From: JACVRX01 sp963819885
Lineage (GTDB): Bacteria; Actinomycetota; Actinomycetes; Jiangellales; Jiangellaceae
Length of the DNA: 64,000 bases
Assembly (NCBI GenBank): GCA_963819885.1
Contig: CAWFXV010000032.1
Location: 1 to 64,000 of the forward strand
Direction: 5' to 3'
The position numbers and the translations under genes were made by a program. The stretch's first letter is position 1. Each line of letters starts with the position of its first letter. Shown here in pieces: positions 10,375-18,910 of the stretch. The notes beneath the pieces were generated by a model. The model was not told the origin of the DNA. It did no database searches and saw only the letters and a list, made by a program, of their open reading frames with translations.

Positions 10375-11352
10375 TCAGTCGGCGCCGCACTGCGCGACCG
10401 CGAAGCGGGCGAGCTCGGCAACGCCGCGCCCGGGCAGATCAGCCCCCGCGGTCTGGACGGCGCCGTTCTCGTCCTGGAACTCCAGGCCCAACGTGATGTC
10501 GTTGAGAATCTGGGTATCGCCACAGCCGACGATCTGCCAGGTGAGGTCGAGGGGGAACGACAGCGCGCCCCCCGGCTCGAACTGCACCGGAACCGAAGCG
10601 TCGATCATCCGGAACCCGGGAGCTGAAGTAGTGACGTCGACGAGCGCAAAACGCTGGGAGGGGTCGAACGCCCGCATCTGCAGGCGCATCGTCAACGTGT
10701 CCGGGGTGGATGCCGGCACTGACTCGACCTCCTCGACGTAAGCACCGGCCGAACCAACGGGCAAGCACACGGCCCTTCGAACCTCCGACATGAGCCCGTC
10801 GTCCGGCAGCGGAAGCGAGATCGTGCGTTCTCTCGCCTGGGTGCGCACTCTCGTCTGAAGAACATCTGGACTGGTGTCCTCGGTGCAATCGGGAGTCGCG
10901 TGGTGGACCCGCACCATCACCCAGGTGTCGGGAGGCAGCATGATCGGTCGCCGGGTGGCATCGTCTGCCAGTGACCACCCTTCGGGGCGTATCGAGAGCA
11001 GCTCGACCTCCAGCGGACCGGAGTTGTAGAGCGGCAATTGGAATGGGATGTCCGGCATCCCGATGATTTCGGGCGTGCCGGCGATGAGCTCGACCGCGGA
11101 CTCGGCCGCAGCAAGATCGGCAGCTTCGCGCCGCGCGTTGGATCCCAGCACTCCGACGATCAGGGCAGCCAGGACCGCCAGCGATAGGACCAACCACTGC
11201 CACCATGGCGGCCGCGAGGCGCCGTCGTCGTCGGCGATGGGGCCTTCATCGATGTGCATCGGCGGAAGGGCCTGCGGAGTACTTCCCTTTTCGTCGCGCC
11301 GTGGTCGGCCGAGATCGAGGATCTCGTTGGGTGGTTCCTCGTATCGGCTCAT
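10375..11352 (-). CDS. Single-pass membrane protein of unknown function
   Basis: 325 residues from ATG 11352. It has a ~50-residue acidic cytosolic N-terminus, one transmembrane helix (about residues 51-72, starting WWQWLVLSLAVL) and a large extracellular region with beta-rich character and several Cys. No catalytic motif is recognisable. The start overlaps the stop of the upstream HAD gene (ATGA), so the two are coupled. Placement next to the divergent tad operon suggests envelope work, but that is inference. Confidence 0.8.
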   Translation of the reverse strand: MSRYEEPPNEILDLGRPRRDEKGSTPQALPPMHIDEGPIADDDGASRPPWWQWLVLSLAVLAALIVGVLGSNARREAADLAAAESAVELIAGTPEIIGMPDIPFQLPLYNSGPLEVELLSIRPEGWSLADDATRRPIMLPPDTWVMVRVHHATPDCTEDTSPDVLQTRVRTQARERTISLPLPDDGLMSEVRRAVCLPVGSAGAYVEEVESVPASTPDTLTMRLQMRAFDPSQRFALVDVTTSAPGFRMIDASVPVQFEPGGALSFPLDLTWQIVGCGDTQILNDITLGLEFQDENGAVQTAGADLPGRGVAELARFAVAQCGAD

Positions 11353-12209
11353 GATGTCCGCGCTCGGCGTTTCGAGGCGTACCACACTAGTCCGGCCGCG
11401 GCCGCTCCTGCGCCCAGCGCCGCAGCGGCGATGGCCGGCTTCGGTGCATCGCGGATCGACGAAGCGCGCTGACGCAACGCCACCGGCTTGGAAAAGACCA
11501 GCACCGGCCAGCCGCGCTCGGCTGCGGTCCGTCGCAACGCCCGATCCGGGTTGACCGCATAGGGGTGACCCACGGCGTCGAGCATGGGCAGGTCGGTGGC
11601 CGAGTCCGAGTAGGCATAAGAGCGAGACAGGTCGTAGCCCGCTGACTCGGCGAGCGTGCGGATCGCGGCAGCCTTCGCCTCCCCGTAGGCATAGAACTCG
11701 ATCGTCCCGTCGAAGCGGCCATCCTCGCCGACGACCATTCGCGTCGCGACCACCTTTTCGGCGCCGAGCATCTCCCCGATCGGCTCGACGACCTCGGAAC
11801 CACTCGAGGAAACGATCACCACATCCCGACCGGCCAGGTGGTGCTCGTCGATCAGGGTCACCGCCTCGTCGTACACGATCGGGTCGACGATCGTGTGCAG
11901 GGTCTCGGCGACGATGTCCTTCACCGTCTGTACATCCCAGCCGGTGACCAGCCCTGACAGGTATTCGCGCATGCGCTCCATCTGGTCGTGATCGGCCCCG
12001 CCCACCAGGTAGACGAACTGAGCGTAGGCACTGCGGAGGACCGCCCGCCGGTTGATCAGTCCGCCCTGGTAAAAGCTCCGCGAAAAGGCCAGCGTGCTCG
12101 ATTTCGCAATGACCGTTTTGTCGAGGTCGAAGAACGCGGCGGTACGCCGCACCGGTGCGGCAGGGCGCGCGGGGACCCCATTGGCCGCGACTTCGACGTC
12201 GATGTCCAC
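11349..12209 (-). CDS. HAD-IB family phosphatase with C-terminal membrane anchor
   Basis: 286 residues from GTG 12209. The HAD motif I is F-F-D-L-D-K-T-V (nucleophile Asp), motif II lies in V-I-V-S-S-S-G, and motif III/IV in Y-S-D-S-A-T-D-L-P-M-L. The SerB-like cap subclass (IB) is typical. The C-terminus ends in an Ala/Gly-rich hydrophobic stretch followed by S-K-R-R, a plausible membrane tail. Homologues lie next to ssd in mycobacteria (Rv3661-type). The substrate is unknown; phosphoserine phosphatase is not established for this subgroup. No good Shine-Dalgarno precedes the start. Confidence 0.88.
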   Translation of the reverse strand: MDIDVEVAANGVPARPAAPVRRTAAFFDLDKTVIAKSSTLAFSRSFYQGGLINRRAVLRSAYAQFVYLVGGADHDQMERMREYLSGLVTGWDVQTVKDIVAETLHTIVDPIVYDEAVTLIDEHHLAGRDVVIVSSSGSEVVEPIGEMLGAEKVVATRMVVGEDGRFDGTIEFYAYGEAKAAAIRTLAESAGYDLSRSYAYSDSATDLPMLDAVGHPYAVNPDRALRRTAAERGWPVLVFSKPVALRQRASSIRDAPKPAIAAAALGAGAAAAGLVWYASKRRARTS

Positions 12210-12532
12210 CAGAAAGAGAATAGGACGGGGTTCTCGCACAGCGATTCGAAATTTCCGTCCCGATGGTTGGTTTTGAAGCCCCAACGTGGGGCACACTGGG
12301 TAATGGCGGCACCCCCCGCCGCTCGGACCCGACCCGCCCCCCTGGTCGGGTCCCATACACGGCTCCCGTCGCCCCCCGGCGGGGGCCGTGCCTATTGTCG
12401 GGCAGCCGAGGCCCAACCTGTCCACAGGACGAGCGGTCTCGCCATCTGTGTCCACAACTGCCGGCTGACGGGCTGCGACTGCCATGGGTTGCCGGCACAG
12501 TCGATGACCTCGCTCGAATTGGAGGTCCTGCC
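12210..12532. promoter_or_regulatory. Divergent promoter region of the tad locus with a palindrome and DnaA-box-like sites
   Basis: 323 bases separate the divergent HAD and ssd genes. The region holds a perfect inverted repeat GCCCCA-ACG-TGGGGC (12278-12292), which could be an operator. It also has two 8/9 matches to the actinobacterial DnaA-box TTGTCCACA, at 12418-12426 and 12448-12456. A C/G-rich stem (CCCCCGGCGGGGG, ~12373) is also present. No additional ORF is convincing. Confidence 0.5.
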
Positions 12533-13618
12533 GTGAACCAGTCGCCCCAGACGCCGGCCCGCTCCCTCGTTCTCACCGCCGACGAAGCGCTGCTCGACGA
12601 CTTGCTGCGACTCGCAGCCGCGGCGGGCGTGGAAGTGGACGTGGCAGCCGATCCGGCGGCCGCGCGGTCTTGGTGGCAGGCGGCGCCACTGTGCATCATC
12701 GGTGACGACCAGGCCGAAAACGCCGCTGGCCAACTCGGTCGCCGGCAGCAGGTCATCCTGGTCGGACTGGACCGCGCGGACCAGGACATCTGGCGGCGCG
12801 GTGTCGCACTCGGTGTCGAGCAGGTGGTCTATCTGCCCGACGTCGAGCATTGGCTCGTCGAGCGGTTCGCCGACGCGGCGGAAGAGGCGGGCCACGAGGC
12901 GCTGGTGGTCGGCGTGATGGGTGGACGCGGCGGCGCGGGTGCTTCTGTGCTCGCCGTGGCGCTGGCCGTCACGAGCGCTCGTCGCGGGCTCGCGACGATG
13001 CTGGTCGATCTCGACCCGCTCGGTGGTGGCATCGACCTCTTGCTGGGCGCGGAGGACAGCTCGGGCCTGCGCTGGCCCGACTTCGCCGGCACGCGAGGAC
13101 GGCTGGCCACGGCTGCATTGCGCGACGCCTTGCCCGAACGGCATGGCCTGACGGTGCTGTCTTGGGACCGCAGCAACGTGTTGACGATTCCGCCCCCAGC
13201 AGTGCGCGCTGTAGTGAGTGCGGCTCGGCGTGGGTGCGACGCTGTGGTGCTGGATCTCCCGCGCCGGTTGGATGCAGCCACCGAAGAAGCACTCGAGCTG
13301 TGCACCTGCACCCTGCTCGTTGTTCCTGCCGAAGTCAGGGCGGTAGCGGCGGCAGCGCGCGTGGCCGTCGGCCTGTCAGCGCTCACGTCTGACATCCGGG
13401 TGGTCGTGCGGGGACCATCGCCGTCCGGCCTCGGAGCGGTCGAGGTGTCCGACGCGCTCGGCCTACCCGTCGCCGCCGAGATGGGCACCGAGGCGCACCT
13501 GGACGAGAGGATCGAGCGGGGAGACCCTCCCGCCCGGACCGGTCGCGGGACCATCGCGGACGCGTGTGACGACGTGCTCGACGATCTGGTGTCCGCGACC
13601 CAGGTCTGGGCGGCATGA
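12533..13618 (+). CDS. ssd: Septum-site/pilus ATPase regulator Ssd (CpaE/TadZ-like)
   Basis: 361 residues from GTG 12533, with GGAGG at 12521-12525. The C-terminal two thirds is a MinD/ParA-like P-loop domain whose deviant Walker A is G-G-R-G-G-A-G-A-S, with the switch residues V-D-L-D-P-L-G-G-G-I-D. The N-terminal ~110 residues form a receiver-like domain. This is the arrangement of CpaE/TadZ and of mycobacterial Ssd (Rv3660c). It probably positions the Tad machine at the membrane or pole and may influence septation. It is the first gene of the tad operon, and its stop comes 7 bases before tadA. Confidence 0.92.
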   Translation: MNQSPQTPARSLVLTADEALLDDLLRLAAAAGVEVDVAADPAAARSWWQAAPLCIIGDDQAENAAGQLGRRQQVILVGLDRADQDIWRRGVALGVEQVVYLPDVEHWLVERFADAAEEAGHEALVVGVMGGRGGAGASVLAVALAVTSARRGLATMLVDLDPLGGGIDLLLGAEDSSGLRWPDFAGTRGRLATAALRDALPERHGLTVLSWDRSNVLTIPPPAVRAVVSAARRGCDAVVLDLPRRLDAATEEALELCTCTLLVVPAEVRAVAAAARVAVGLSALTSDIRVVVRGPSPSGLGAVEVSDALGLPVAAEMGTEAHLDERIERGDPPARTGRGTIADACDDVLDDLVSATQVWAA

Positions 13619-13624
13619 CCCGCG

Positions 13625-14791
13625 ATGGCGACTGACTCCGGCTTGCTGGAACGGGTGCGCTCCTCGCTGGCGGCCGAAACAGGTGTACCAACCCCAGCCC
13701 GCGTCGCGGCGGCGCTGCGGAGCGAGGGCGCAGTGCTCGGCGATGCGGCGGTGCTCGAGGTCAGTGAGCAGCTGCGGTCGGAGATCTCTGGGGCCGGTCC
13801 GTTGGAGGTGCTGCTTCGCGAACCGGGCGTCACGGATGTGCTCGTCAACGGTCCGGACGAGGTGTGGGTCGATCGTGGCGCCGGCCTCGAGCGCGCAGCG
13901 GTACGCCTCCGCGACGAGGCTGCCGTCCGGGGGCTCGCTCAACGCCTGGCCGCGACCGCCGGTCGGCGGCTCGACGACGCCGTTCCGTTCGTCGACGCCC
14001 GCCTGCCGGGAGGTACGCGGTTGCATGCGGTACTACCACCGATCTCACCGGCCGGCACTGTGATCTCGTTGCGGGTGCCAGCGGCTACGAGCTTCGGCTT
14101 GGCCGAGCTCACGAACTCCGGCAGTGTGCCCGCGGAACTGGCGCCGCTGCTGGTTGCCGTGGTGCGCTCCAGGGTCGCGTTCCTCGTTACTGGCGGGACT
14201 GGCAGCGGCAAGACCACGGTTCTTGGAGCGCTGCTTGCGGCCGCGCATCCGTGGGAGCGCATCGTGCTGGTGGAGGACTCCGCAGAGCTGCAACCGGCGC
14301 ATCCTCACGTCGTCCGGCTGGAAGCACGGGCGGCGAATGTCGAGGGGGTTGGGCGGGTGGGCTTGACCGACCTGGTCCGCCAGGCCCTGCGGATGCGGCC
14401 CGACCGGCTGGTCGTGGGCGAGGTCCGCGGGGCTGAGGTCGTCGACCTGCTGGCCGCACTGAACACTGGGCACCAGGGCGGTTGCGGCACTCTGCATGCC
14501 AATTCCGCCGCCGACGTACCGGCCCGCCTGGAGGCTCTGGGTGTTGCCGCGGGACTACGTCGCGATGCCGTCCACGCGCAGGCGGTCGCTGCCCTGGACG
14601 TCGTGGTGCATCTGAACCGAGAGAGGTCGGGTCACCGCCGGGTCGGCAGCGTCGACCTGCTGTCGCGATCTCCTGCCGGCGAGCTCGTGACGGTTCCCGG
14701 CCTGACGCTCGAATCGAATGGCAGCGTCGGTCGGGGCCCAGGAGCACCGGCCCTGGATGCCCTGGTGGCGGAGGTGGACGAAGACGGGTGA
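13625..14791 (+). CDS. tadA: Tad secretion ATPase (CpaF family)
   Basis: 388 residues, a type II/IV secretion ATPase that drives pilus assembly. Walker A G-G-T-G-S-G-K-T-T lies at residues ~190-198. The Asp box follows at L-V-E-D-S-A-E-L, Walker B at D-R-L-V-V-G-E-V-R-G, and a His-box at G-T-L-H-A-N-S. The N-terminal domain (V-L-V-N-G-P-D-E-V-W-V-D) is typical CpaF. A 4-base ATGA at the ssd stop is out of frame, so the start is ATG 13625. The stop overlaps the GTG start of tadB. Confidence 0.96.
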   Translation: MATDSGLLERVRSSLAAETGVPTPARVAAALRSEGAVLGDAAVLEVSEQLRSEISGAGPLEVLLREPGVTDVLVNGPDEVWVDRGAGLERAAVRLRDEAAVRGLAQRLAATAGRRLDDAVPFVDARLPGGTRLHAVLPPISPAGTVISLRVPAATSFGLAELTNSGSVPAELAPLLVAVVRSRVAFLVTGGTGSGKTTVLGALLAAAHPWERIVLVEDSAELQPAHPHVVRLEARAANVEGVGRVGLTDLVRQALRMRPDRLVVGEVRGAEVVDLLAALNTGHQGGCGTLHANSAADVPARLEALGVAAGLRRDAVHAQAVAALDVVVHLNRERSGHRRVGSVDLLSRSPAGELVTVPGLTLESNGSVGRGPGAPALDALVAEVDEDG

Positions 14792-15639
14792 GGAGCATTG
14801 CCATCGTGGCGGCCGCACTCGCGGCGGCCCTGGTCGCCGGACACAGACCGAACGTGCTGACGGTCCGGCTCGCCCCTCAGCCGGTGTCCCGAAGTGTCCG
14901 ATCGTGGCTGACGGGCAGGGGAGGCACCTGTCGCGGCGGCACCCCAGGCCTGGCCGGCGATCCCAAGCGGCTGCCAGCGGTCATCGCCGTCGCCGGCGGC
15001 GTGACCGGTCTCCTCGTCAGTGGCCCGGCTCTCGCCGCGCTGGCAGCGGGGCTCGCGGCGCTCGTCATGATCATCCGAGGCCGGATGGTCACGGCTCGGA
15101 TGGACAGGGAGCGAGAGAGCATGCTGACCGAGGCGTGCCTCGCACTGGCCGCGGACCTGCGTTCGGGAATGCACCCACGACAGGCGCTGCAGGAGGCCGC
15201 CACGGATTGGCCGGATCTGTTCGGCCCTGCCGCAGGTCGGGCCCGGGTCGGCGGTGACGTCGCCTCCGCTCTTCTGGCGGCTGCCGGGCGGAGCGGGTCG
15301 GCGATGTCAGCGGTGGCGGCCGGCTGGCGGGTCAGCGAGCGAACAGGAGCTGCGCTGGCGGTCGTCCTGACAGCGGTGGCCGACTCGCTTCGGGCCGATG
15401 CTGCGGCGCGGCGTGAAGCGGATGCGCAGCTGTCCACGGTGCGAGTCACAGCGCGCCTGCTGGCGGTCTTGCCGGTGGGCTCCCTCGTGCTTCTCTCCGG
15501 CGGTGACCTGACGGCAGTCCGCTTCCTGATCAGCACGCCGACGGGCCTGGCTTGCCTTGGGGTTGCCGTTGTGCTCGTCGCCGCGGGTCTGTGGTGGGTC
15601 GATCGGTTGGTCCGGTCTGCGACCGGACCTTCGTGGTGA
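14788..15639 (+). CDS. tadB: Tad inner-membrane platform protein B
   Basis: 283 residues from GTG 14788, overlapping the tadA stop by four bases. It is a type II secretion F-domain protein: hydrophobic N-terminal segments (residues ~1-20 and 65-95), then the cytoplasmic T2SSF four-helix domain (R-S-G-M-H-P-R-Q-A-L-Q-E-A), and C-terminal membrane helices. With TadC it forms the membrane platform on which the ATPase acts. A longer upstream frame exists but lies inside tadA. Confidence 0.9.
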   Translation: MRSIAIVAAALAAALVAGHRPNVLTVRLAPQPVSRSVRSWLTGRGGTCRGGTPGLAGDPKRLPAVIAVAGGVTGLLVSGPALAALAAGLAALVMIIRGRMVTARMDRERESMLTEACLALAADLRSGMHPRQALQEAATDWPDLFGPAAGRARVGGDVASALLAAAGRSGSAMSAVAAGWRVSERTGAALAVVLTAVADSLRADAAARREADAQLSTVRVTARLLAVLPVGSLVLLSGGDLTAVRFLISTPTGLACLGVAVVLVAAGLWWVDRLVRSATGPSW

Positions 15640-15670
15640 ATCAAGGAAACCGTCAGGTGGGACCCTGACG

Positions 15671-16435
15671 ATGGTCTCCGAGTTCGCGGTCCTGTTGGCG
15701 GCTGCGGCTGCGGCGCTCGCGCTGGGGCCATCGGCTGCGTCGTCGAGGCTTCGACGTCTGCTTGTGGCGACCAGGCCGGCCAGCGATGTTCGGGTGCCCG
15801 CGACGGTCGATCGTTCCTCGACTTCTCGGGGTCTCGCGTCTCCTCGCGCCAAAGCAACCTCGGCTCTGGTCATCGGTCTAGCAGCCGGTTTGTGGATCGG
15901 TGGATTCCTCGGACCGGTGGTCGGCCTGTGCGTCGGATCGGTGACATGGTTCGCGCTGGGTCAACTCGAGTCGAACGCCGGCGTTCGGGCAAAGGCCGCA
16001 CGCGCCTGGGCACTCCCGCTCGTAGCCGAGCTCATGTCCGCGGCGGTGGCGGCCGGAAGTCCGCCAGTCGTTGCCGCTGAGGCGGTCGCGGACGCTCTCG
16101 GCGGCCCGATCGGAGCAGCATTGCGCTCCGCGGCGGCCTCAGCCCGACTGGGTTCGGATCCGGCCACGGCATGGCTGACGCTCGGAACGGATCCCGCCTT
16201 CCGCCCGCTGGCCCGTGCGCTGGCCGCCTCGGCGAGCCGAGGCACATCGCCGAACGAGGTGCTGGACCGCGTGGCGCGTGATGCTCGAGATGCTGCGCGA
16301 TGGGCGGCCGAAGCCAGGGCCCGATCGCTGGGTGCCCGAGCCGCCGCTCCGCTCGGGCTCTGCTTTCTGCCAGCGTTCGTCCTGGTCGGGATCGTCCCAT
16401 TGGTTATCACTGCGGCCATGCCCTTGCTGCCCTGA
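15671..16435 (+). CDS. tadC: Tad inner-membrane platform protein C
   Basis: 254 residues from ATG 15671. Two N-terminal hydrophobic regions flank a variable loop, followed by a T2SSF domain (P-L-V-A-E-L-M-S-A-A-V-A-A-G) and a C-terminal membrane anchor ending in A-M-P-L-L-P. It is the second platform subunit, shorter than its proteobacterial counterpart as usual in actinobacteria. It lies 31 bases after tadB. The gap of 167 bases to the pilin gene contains a separate likely promoter. Confidence 0.9.
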   Translation: MVSEFAVLLAAAAAALALGPSAASSRLRRLLVATRPASDVRVPATVDRSSTSRGLASPRAKATSALVIGLAAGLWIGGFLGPVVGLCVGSVTWFALGQLESNAGVRAKAARAWALPLVAELMSAAVAAGSPPVVAAEAVADALGGPIGAALRSAAASARLGSDPATAWLTLGTDPAFRPLARALAASASRGTSPNEVLDRVARDARDAARWAAEARARSLGARAAAPLGLCFLPAFVLVGIVPLVITAAMPLLP

Positions 16436-16458
16436 CTGCGCGGTACCAGCGAGACGCG

Positions 16459-16467
16459 TTGTCCACA
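16459..16467 (+). promoter_or_regulatory. Exact DnaA-box-like 9-mer upstream of the pilin gene
   Basis: TTGTCCACA matches the actinobacterial DnaA-box consensus exactly. It lies in the 167-base gap before the small pilin gene. A single 9-mer can occur by chance, but two 8/9 matches are found in the other tad intergenic region (12418-12456). Confidence 0.35.
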
Positions 16468-16602
16468 GGGGCGACTGCAGGCCCGCCACCGTCCCCAATT
16501 GCGATTTGGCACCTGGGGCAAACAAGCCGAACCGAACAGCCTGGTCTGCAGCCTCACGATCGTGAGGTCCGCACCGGCCGGCTGCCGGTACCGGGAGGTC
16601 CC

Positions 16603-16782
16603 ATGTTCGCGATCGTCAAGGTGTTGGGCCGGAGCGAGCAAGGCATGACCACGGCCGAGTATGCGGTCGGGACCGTCGCTGCCTGCGGCTTCGGCGGGGT
16701 GCTGTACAAGCTGCTGACGAGTGACACCGTGGTCGAGCTGCTGACCAATGTCGTACGCCGCGCCTTCGACATTCTGGGATGA
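16603..16782 (+). CDS. Small Flp-type pilin (DUF4244)
   Basis: 59 residues from ATG 16603, with GGGAGG upstream. A short charged leader (R-S-E-Q-G) precedes M-T-T-A-E-Y-A-V-G, the class III/IVb pilin cleavage region with the conserved Glu at +5 relative to the processed Met/Thr, followed by one hydrophobic helix. This is the DUF4244 type found in actinobacterial tad loci and is the likely major pilin subunit. It needs a prepilin peptidase, which is not in this window. It overlaps tadE by four bases. Confidence 0.9.
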   Translation: MFAIVKVLGRSEQGMTTAEYAVGTVAACGFGGVLYKLLTSDTVVELLTNVVRRAFDILG

Positions 16783-17180
16783 CGACGAGGTCGCGCCGGC
16801 GGGGTTCTCCCCGCCGGCGCCGGCGAGCAGGTGATCCAACCCGCGGAGCTGTTACCGCGGAGATCGCGGCTGCGCTGCCCGCTCTGGTAGTGATCGTGGT
16901 CGGCGCGGTCTGGCTGGTGGCGATAGCCCTGGCCCAGCTTCGCTGTGCCGATGCCGCGCGGGAAGCGGCTCGTGCCGCCGCCCGCGGCGAGCTGCCAGCG
17001 GTCGTCTCCGATCTGGCGGAGAGCGTTGGGCCGGATGGCGCATCGGTTCGGGTCCGCCTCGGCAGCGACGTCGTCACCGTTGAGGTGTCGGCACCGGTCC
17101 CGGTACCGCTGCCCTTCGGCGCCGATCTGCCGGCTCCGGTCGTGCACGCCGCCGCAGCAGCGGTGTTGGAGAAACCATGA
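16779..17180 (+). CDS. tadE: TadE-like minor pseudopilin
   Basis: 133 residues. An Arg-rich N-terminus (about 20 residues) precedes G-A-V-T-A-E-I-A-A-A-L-P-A-L-V, the TadE pilin-like signature with Glu, then one membrane helix and an extracellular domain. It is a minor subunit of the Tad pilus. It overlaps the genes on both sides by four bases, so pilin, tadE and the next gene are translated as a unit. Confidence 0.9.
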   Translation: MTTRSRRRGSPRRRRRAGDPTRGAVTAEIAAALPALVVIVVGAVWLVAIALAQLRCADAAREAARAAARGELPAVVSDLAESVGPDGASVRVRLGSDVVTVEVSAPVPVPLPFGADLPAPVVHAAAAAVLEKP

Positions 17181-17959
17181 GCCGCTGGCGCGCCACAGCC
17201 GGCGCCGGCGCAGATCGCGGTGCCGGTTCGATCCTGGTGCTCAGCGCCGTCGCCGTGGTGCTGACCGCCGCTCTCGCAGTCCTCACATTCGCGGCGGGGT
17301 ACGACGCTCGGCACCGGGCGGCGGCGGCCGCCGACCTCGCTGCCCTCGCCGGTGCCGGCCAGGTTCGGCTCGGCGTCGAACCGGCCTGCTCGCTCGCTCG
17401 GACCGTGGCAGCCGCCAACGGTGGAGCCCTCCACTCATGTGAGGTGGAGGGTGAGCAGGTGGTCGTCAGCGTGGCTGCAGCGATCGTCGGGCCGACGCGA
17501 TGGCTGCCGGATCCGGTCCGCCGGGCCCGGGCCGGGCCGACGACGGTCGAGCCGATCGCTGTCGGTGACTCAGCCGAAGCCGCCCGCCTCGCCCTGCCGA
17601 TAGGCGGTCCCTATCGCATCACCGCACGATTTGCCGATGCCGGTCCGCATTGGGCGTCGGGCCGGCACAGTGGCCTCGACTTCGCGGCGGAGCCGGGAGT
17701 GCCGGTGCTCGCCGCGGCCGCCGGACGCGTCACCGCGGCCGGACCTGCAGGTCGCTACGGCAACCTCGTTGTCATCGACCACGGCGACGTCGTCACGTAC
17801 TACGCGCACCTGTCCGCTGTCACCGTCGTGGTCGGCGACCTCGTCGACGCTGGCAGGCAGGTGGGCGCCGTGGGCTCGACCGGCAACGCGACCGGACCGC
17901 ACCTGCATTTCGAGGTACGCATCGGCGGCGTTGCTCGGGATCCGGCCGGGTTTCTCTGA
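17177..17959 (+). CDS. TadG-like membrane protein fused to an M23 (LytM) metallopeptidase domain
   Basis: 260 residues. Residues 1-125 resemble the 'helicase/secretion neighbourhood TadE-like' family: G-A-G-S-I-L-V-L-S membrane helix (~15-40), then R-A-A-A-A-A-D-L-A-A-L-A-G-A. Residues ~145-260 form a complete M23 domain. H164 and D168 sit in GRHSGLDF, H211 in YYAHL, and H244 in PHLHF, so the zinc and catalytic residues are all present. The protein would place a peptidoglycan endopeptidase outside the membrane, anchored to the pilus machine. In related loci the TadE-like protein normally stands alone. It starts within the tadE stop (ATGA). Confidence 0.88.
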   Translation: MSRWRATAGAGADRGAGSILVLSAVAVVLTAALAVLTFAAGYDARHRAAAAADLAALAGAGQVRLGVEPACSLARTVAAANGGALHSCEVEGEQVVVSVAAAIVGPTRWLPDPVRRARAGPTTVEPIAVGDSAEAARLALPIGGPYRITARFADAGPHWASGRHSGLDFAAEPGVPVLAAAAGRVTAAGPAGRYGNLVVIDHGDVVTYYAHLSAVTVVVGDLVDAGRQVGAVGSTGNATGPHLHFEVRIGGVARDPAGFL

Positions 17960-17985
17960 AGTGAGCGGCGAAATGAGTCACCTGC

Positions 17986-18861
17986 CTAGGCTTCCGGTGC
18001 CTCCCGAGGAGCGTCCTGCGAGCGGGTAGCGCCGAGGCACGCGACCACAACGCATCCGATCGCCGTCCATTCGCGGGCGTCGAGATCCTCGCCGAGCACG
18101 ACCAGCCCCACCAGCGCCGCTACCACCGGCTCGAGACTCATCAGGATCCCGAACACCCGCGCCGGCATCCGTCGTAGCGCTTCAAGCTCGAATGTGTACG
18201 GGATGACCGATGACAGCAGGCCGATTGCGGCTCCGATCAGCAAGACCTCCGGACGGAGCAGGTCGGTGCCACCGGTGGTGACGCCTACCGGCAGCACCAG
18301 CAATGTCGCTGTGACGCTGGCGAGCGCGAGACCCGACGATCCAGGAAAGCGCCGCCCGGTCTCGGCGCTCAACAGGATGTAGCCGGCCCACGCTGCGGCA
18401 GCGAGGAGCGCGAATGCGACACCGACCGCGGTGACAGCGCCGGAGTCGTCGAGCGTGAACAGACCGATGCCCGCGGCCGCGAGTCCCCCCCACAGCAGGT
18501 CGAGCCATCGGCGGGAGAAGGCGACAGCGACACCCAGCGGGCCCAGGAATTCGATTGTCACCGCAATGCCCAGCGGGATTCGGGAGAACGACTCGTAGAA
18601 CGAGAAGTTCATCGTCGCCAGCGTTACACCGAACGCTCCTGCGACGGCGAGGTCGCTTCGGCGCCAGCGCCGTGCTCCCGCTCGCAACAGCGGTCGGGCA
18701 ATAAGTACCAGCACGACCGCTGACGTGGCCAGCCGCAGCGTGACCACCGCGCTGGGTGGAAGCTCCTCGAACAACCTCTTCGCAAACCCCGCGCCCAGCT
18801 GGACCGAGGCGATGCCGAGCAGCACCAGTGCCGGCGCCGGAACCGCGCTCGGCCTGATCAC
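17986..18861 (-). CDS. EamA/RhtA-type small-molecule exporter
   Basis: 291 residues from GTG 18861, ten predicted membrane helices arranged as two EamA repeats. RhtA-like motifs are visible: L-R-L-A-T-S-A, F-Y-E-S-F-S-R-I-P-L-G-I-A-V-T-I-E-F-L-G-P, and the second-half counterpart I-P-Y-T-F-E-L-E-A-L-R-R-M-P. Homologues export threonine/homoserine or purines; the substrate here is unknown. It is convergent with the tad operon, 26 bases from its end, and is not part of the machine. Confidence 0.9.
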   Translation of the reverse strand: MIRPSAVPAPALVLLGIASVQLGAGFAKRLFEELPPSAVVTLRLATSAVVLVLIARPLLRAGARRWRRSDLAVAGAFGVTLATMNFSFYESFSRIPLGIAVTIEFLGPLGVAVAFSRRWLDLLWGGLAAAGIGLFTLDDSGAVTAVGVAFALLAAAAWAGYILLSAETGRRFPGSSGLALASVTATLLVLPVGVTTGGTDLLRPEVLLIGAAIGLLSSVIPYTFELEALRRMPARVFGILMSLEPVVAALVGLVVLGEDLDAREWTAIGCVVVACLGATRSQDAPREAPEA

Positions 18862-18910
18862 CCTGACGGCGGCGCGGTTCGGCGAGGTTGCCGGGCCGGC
18901 TGAGATCCGG

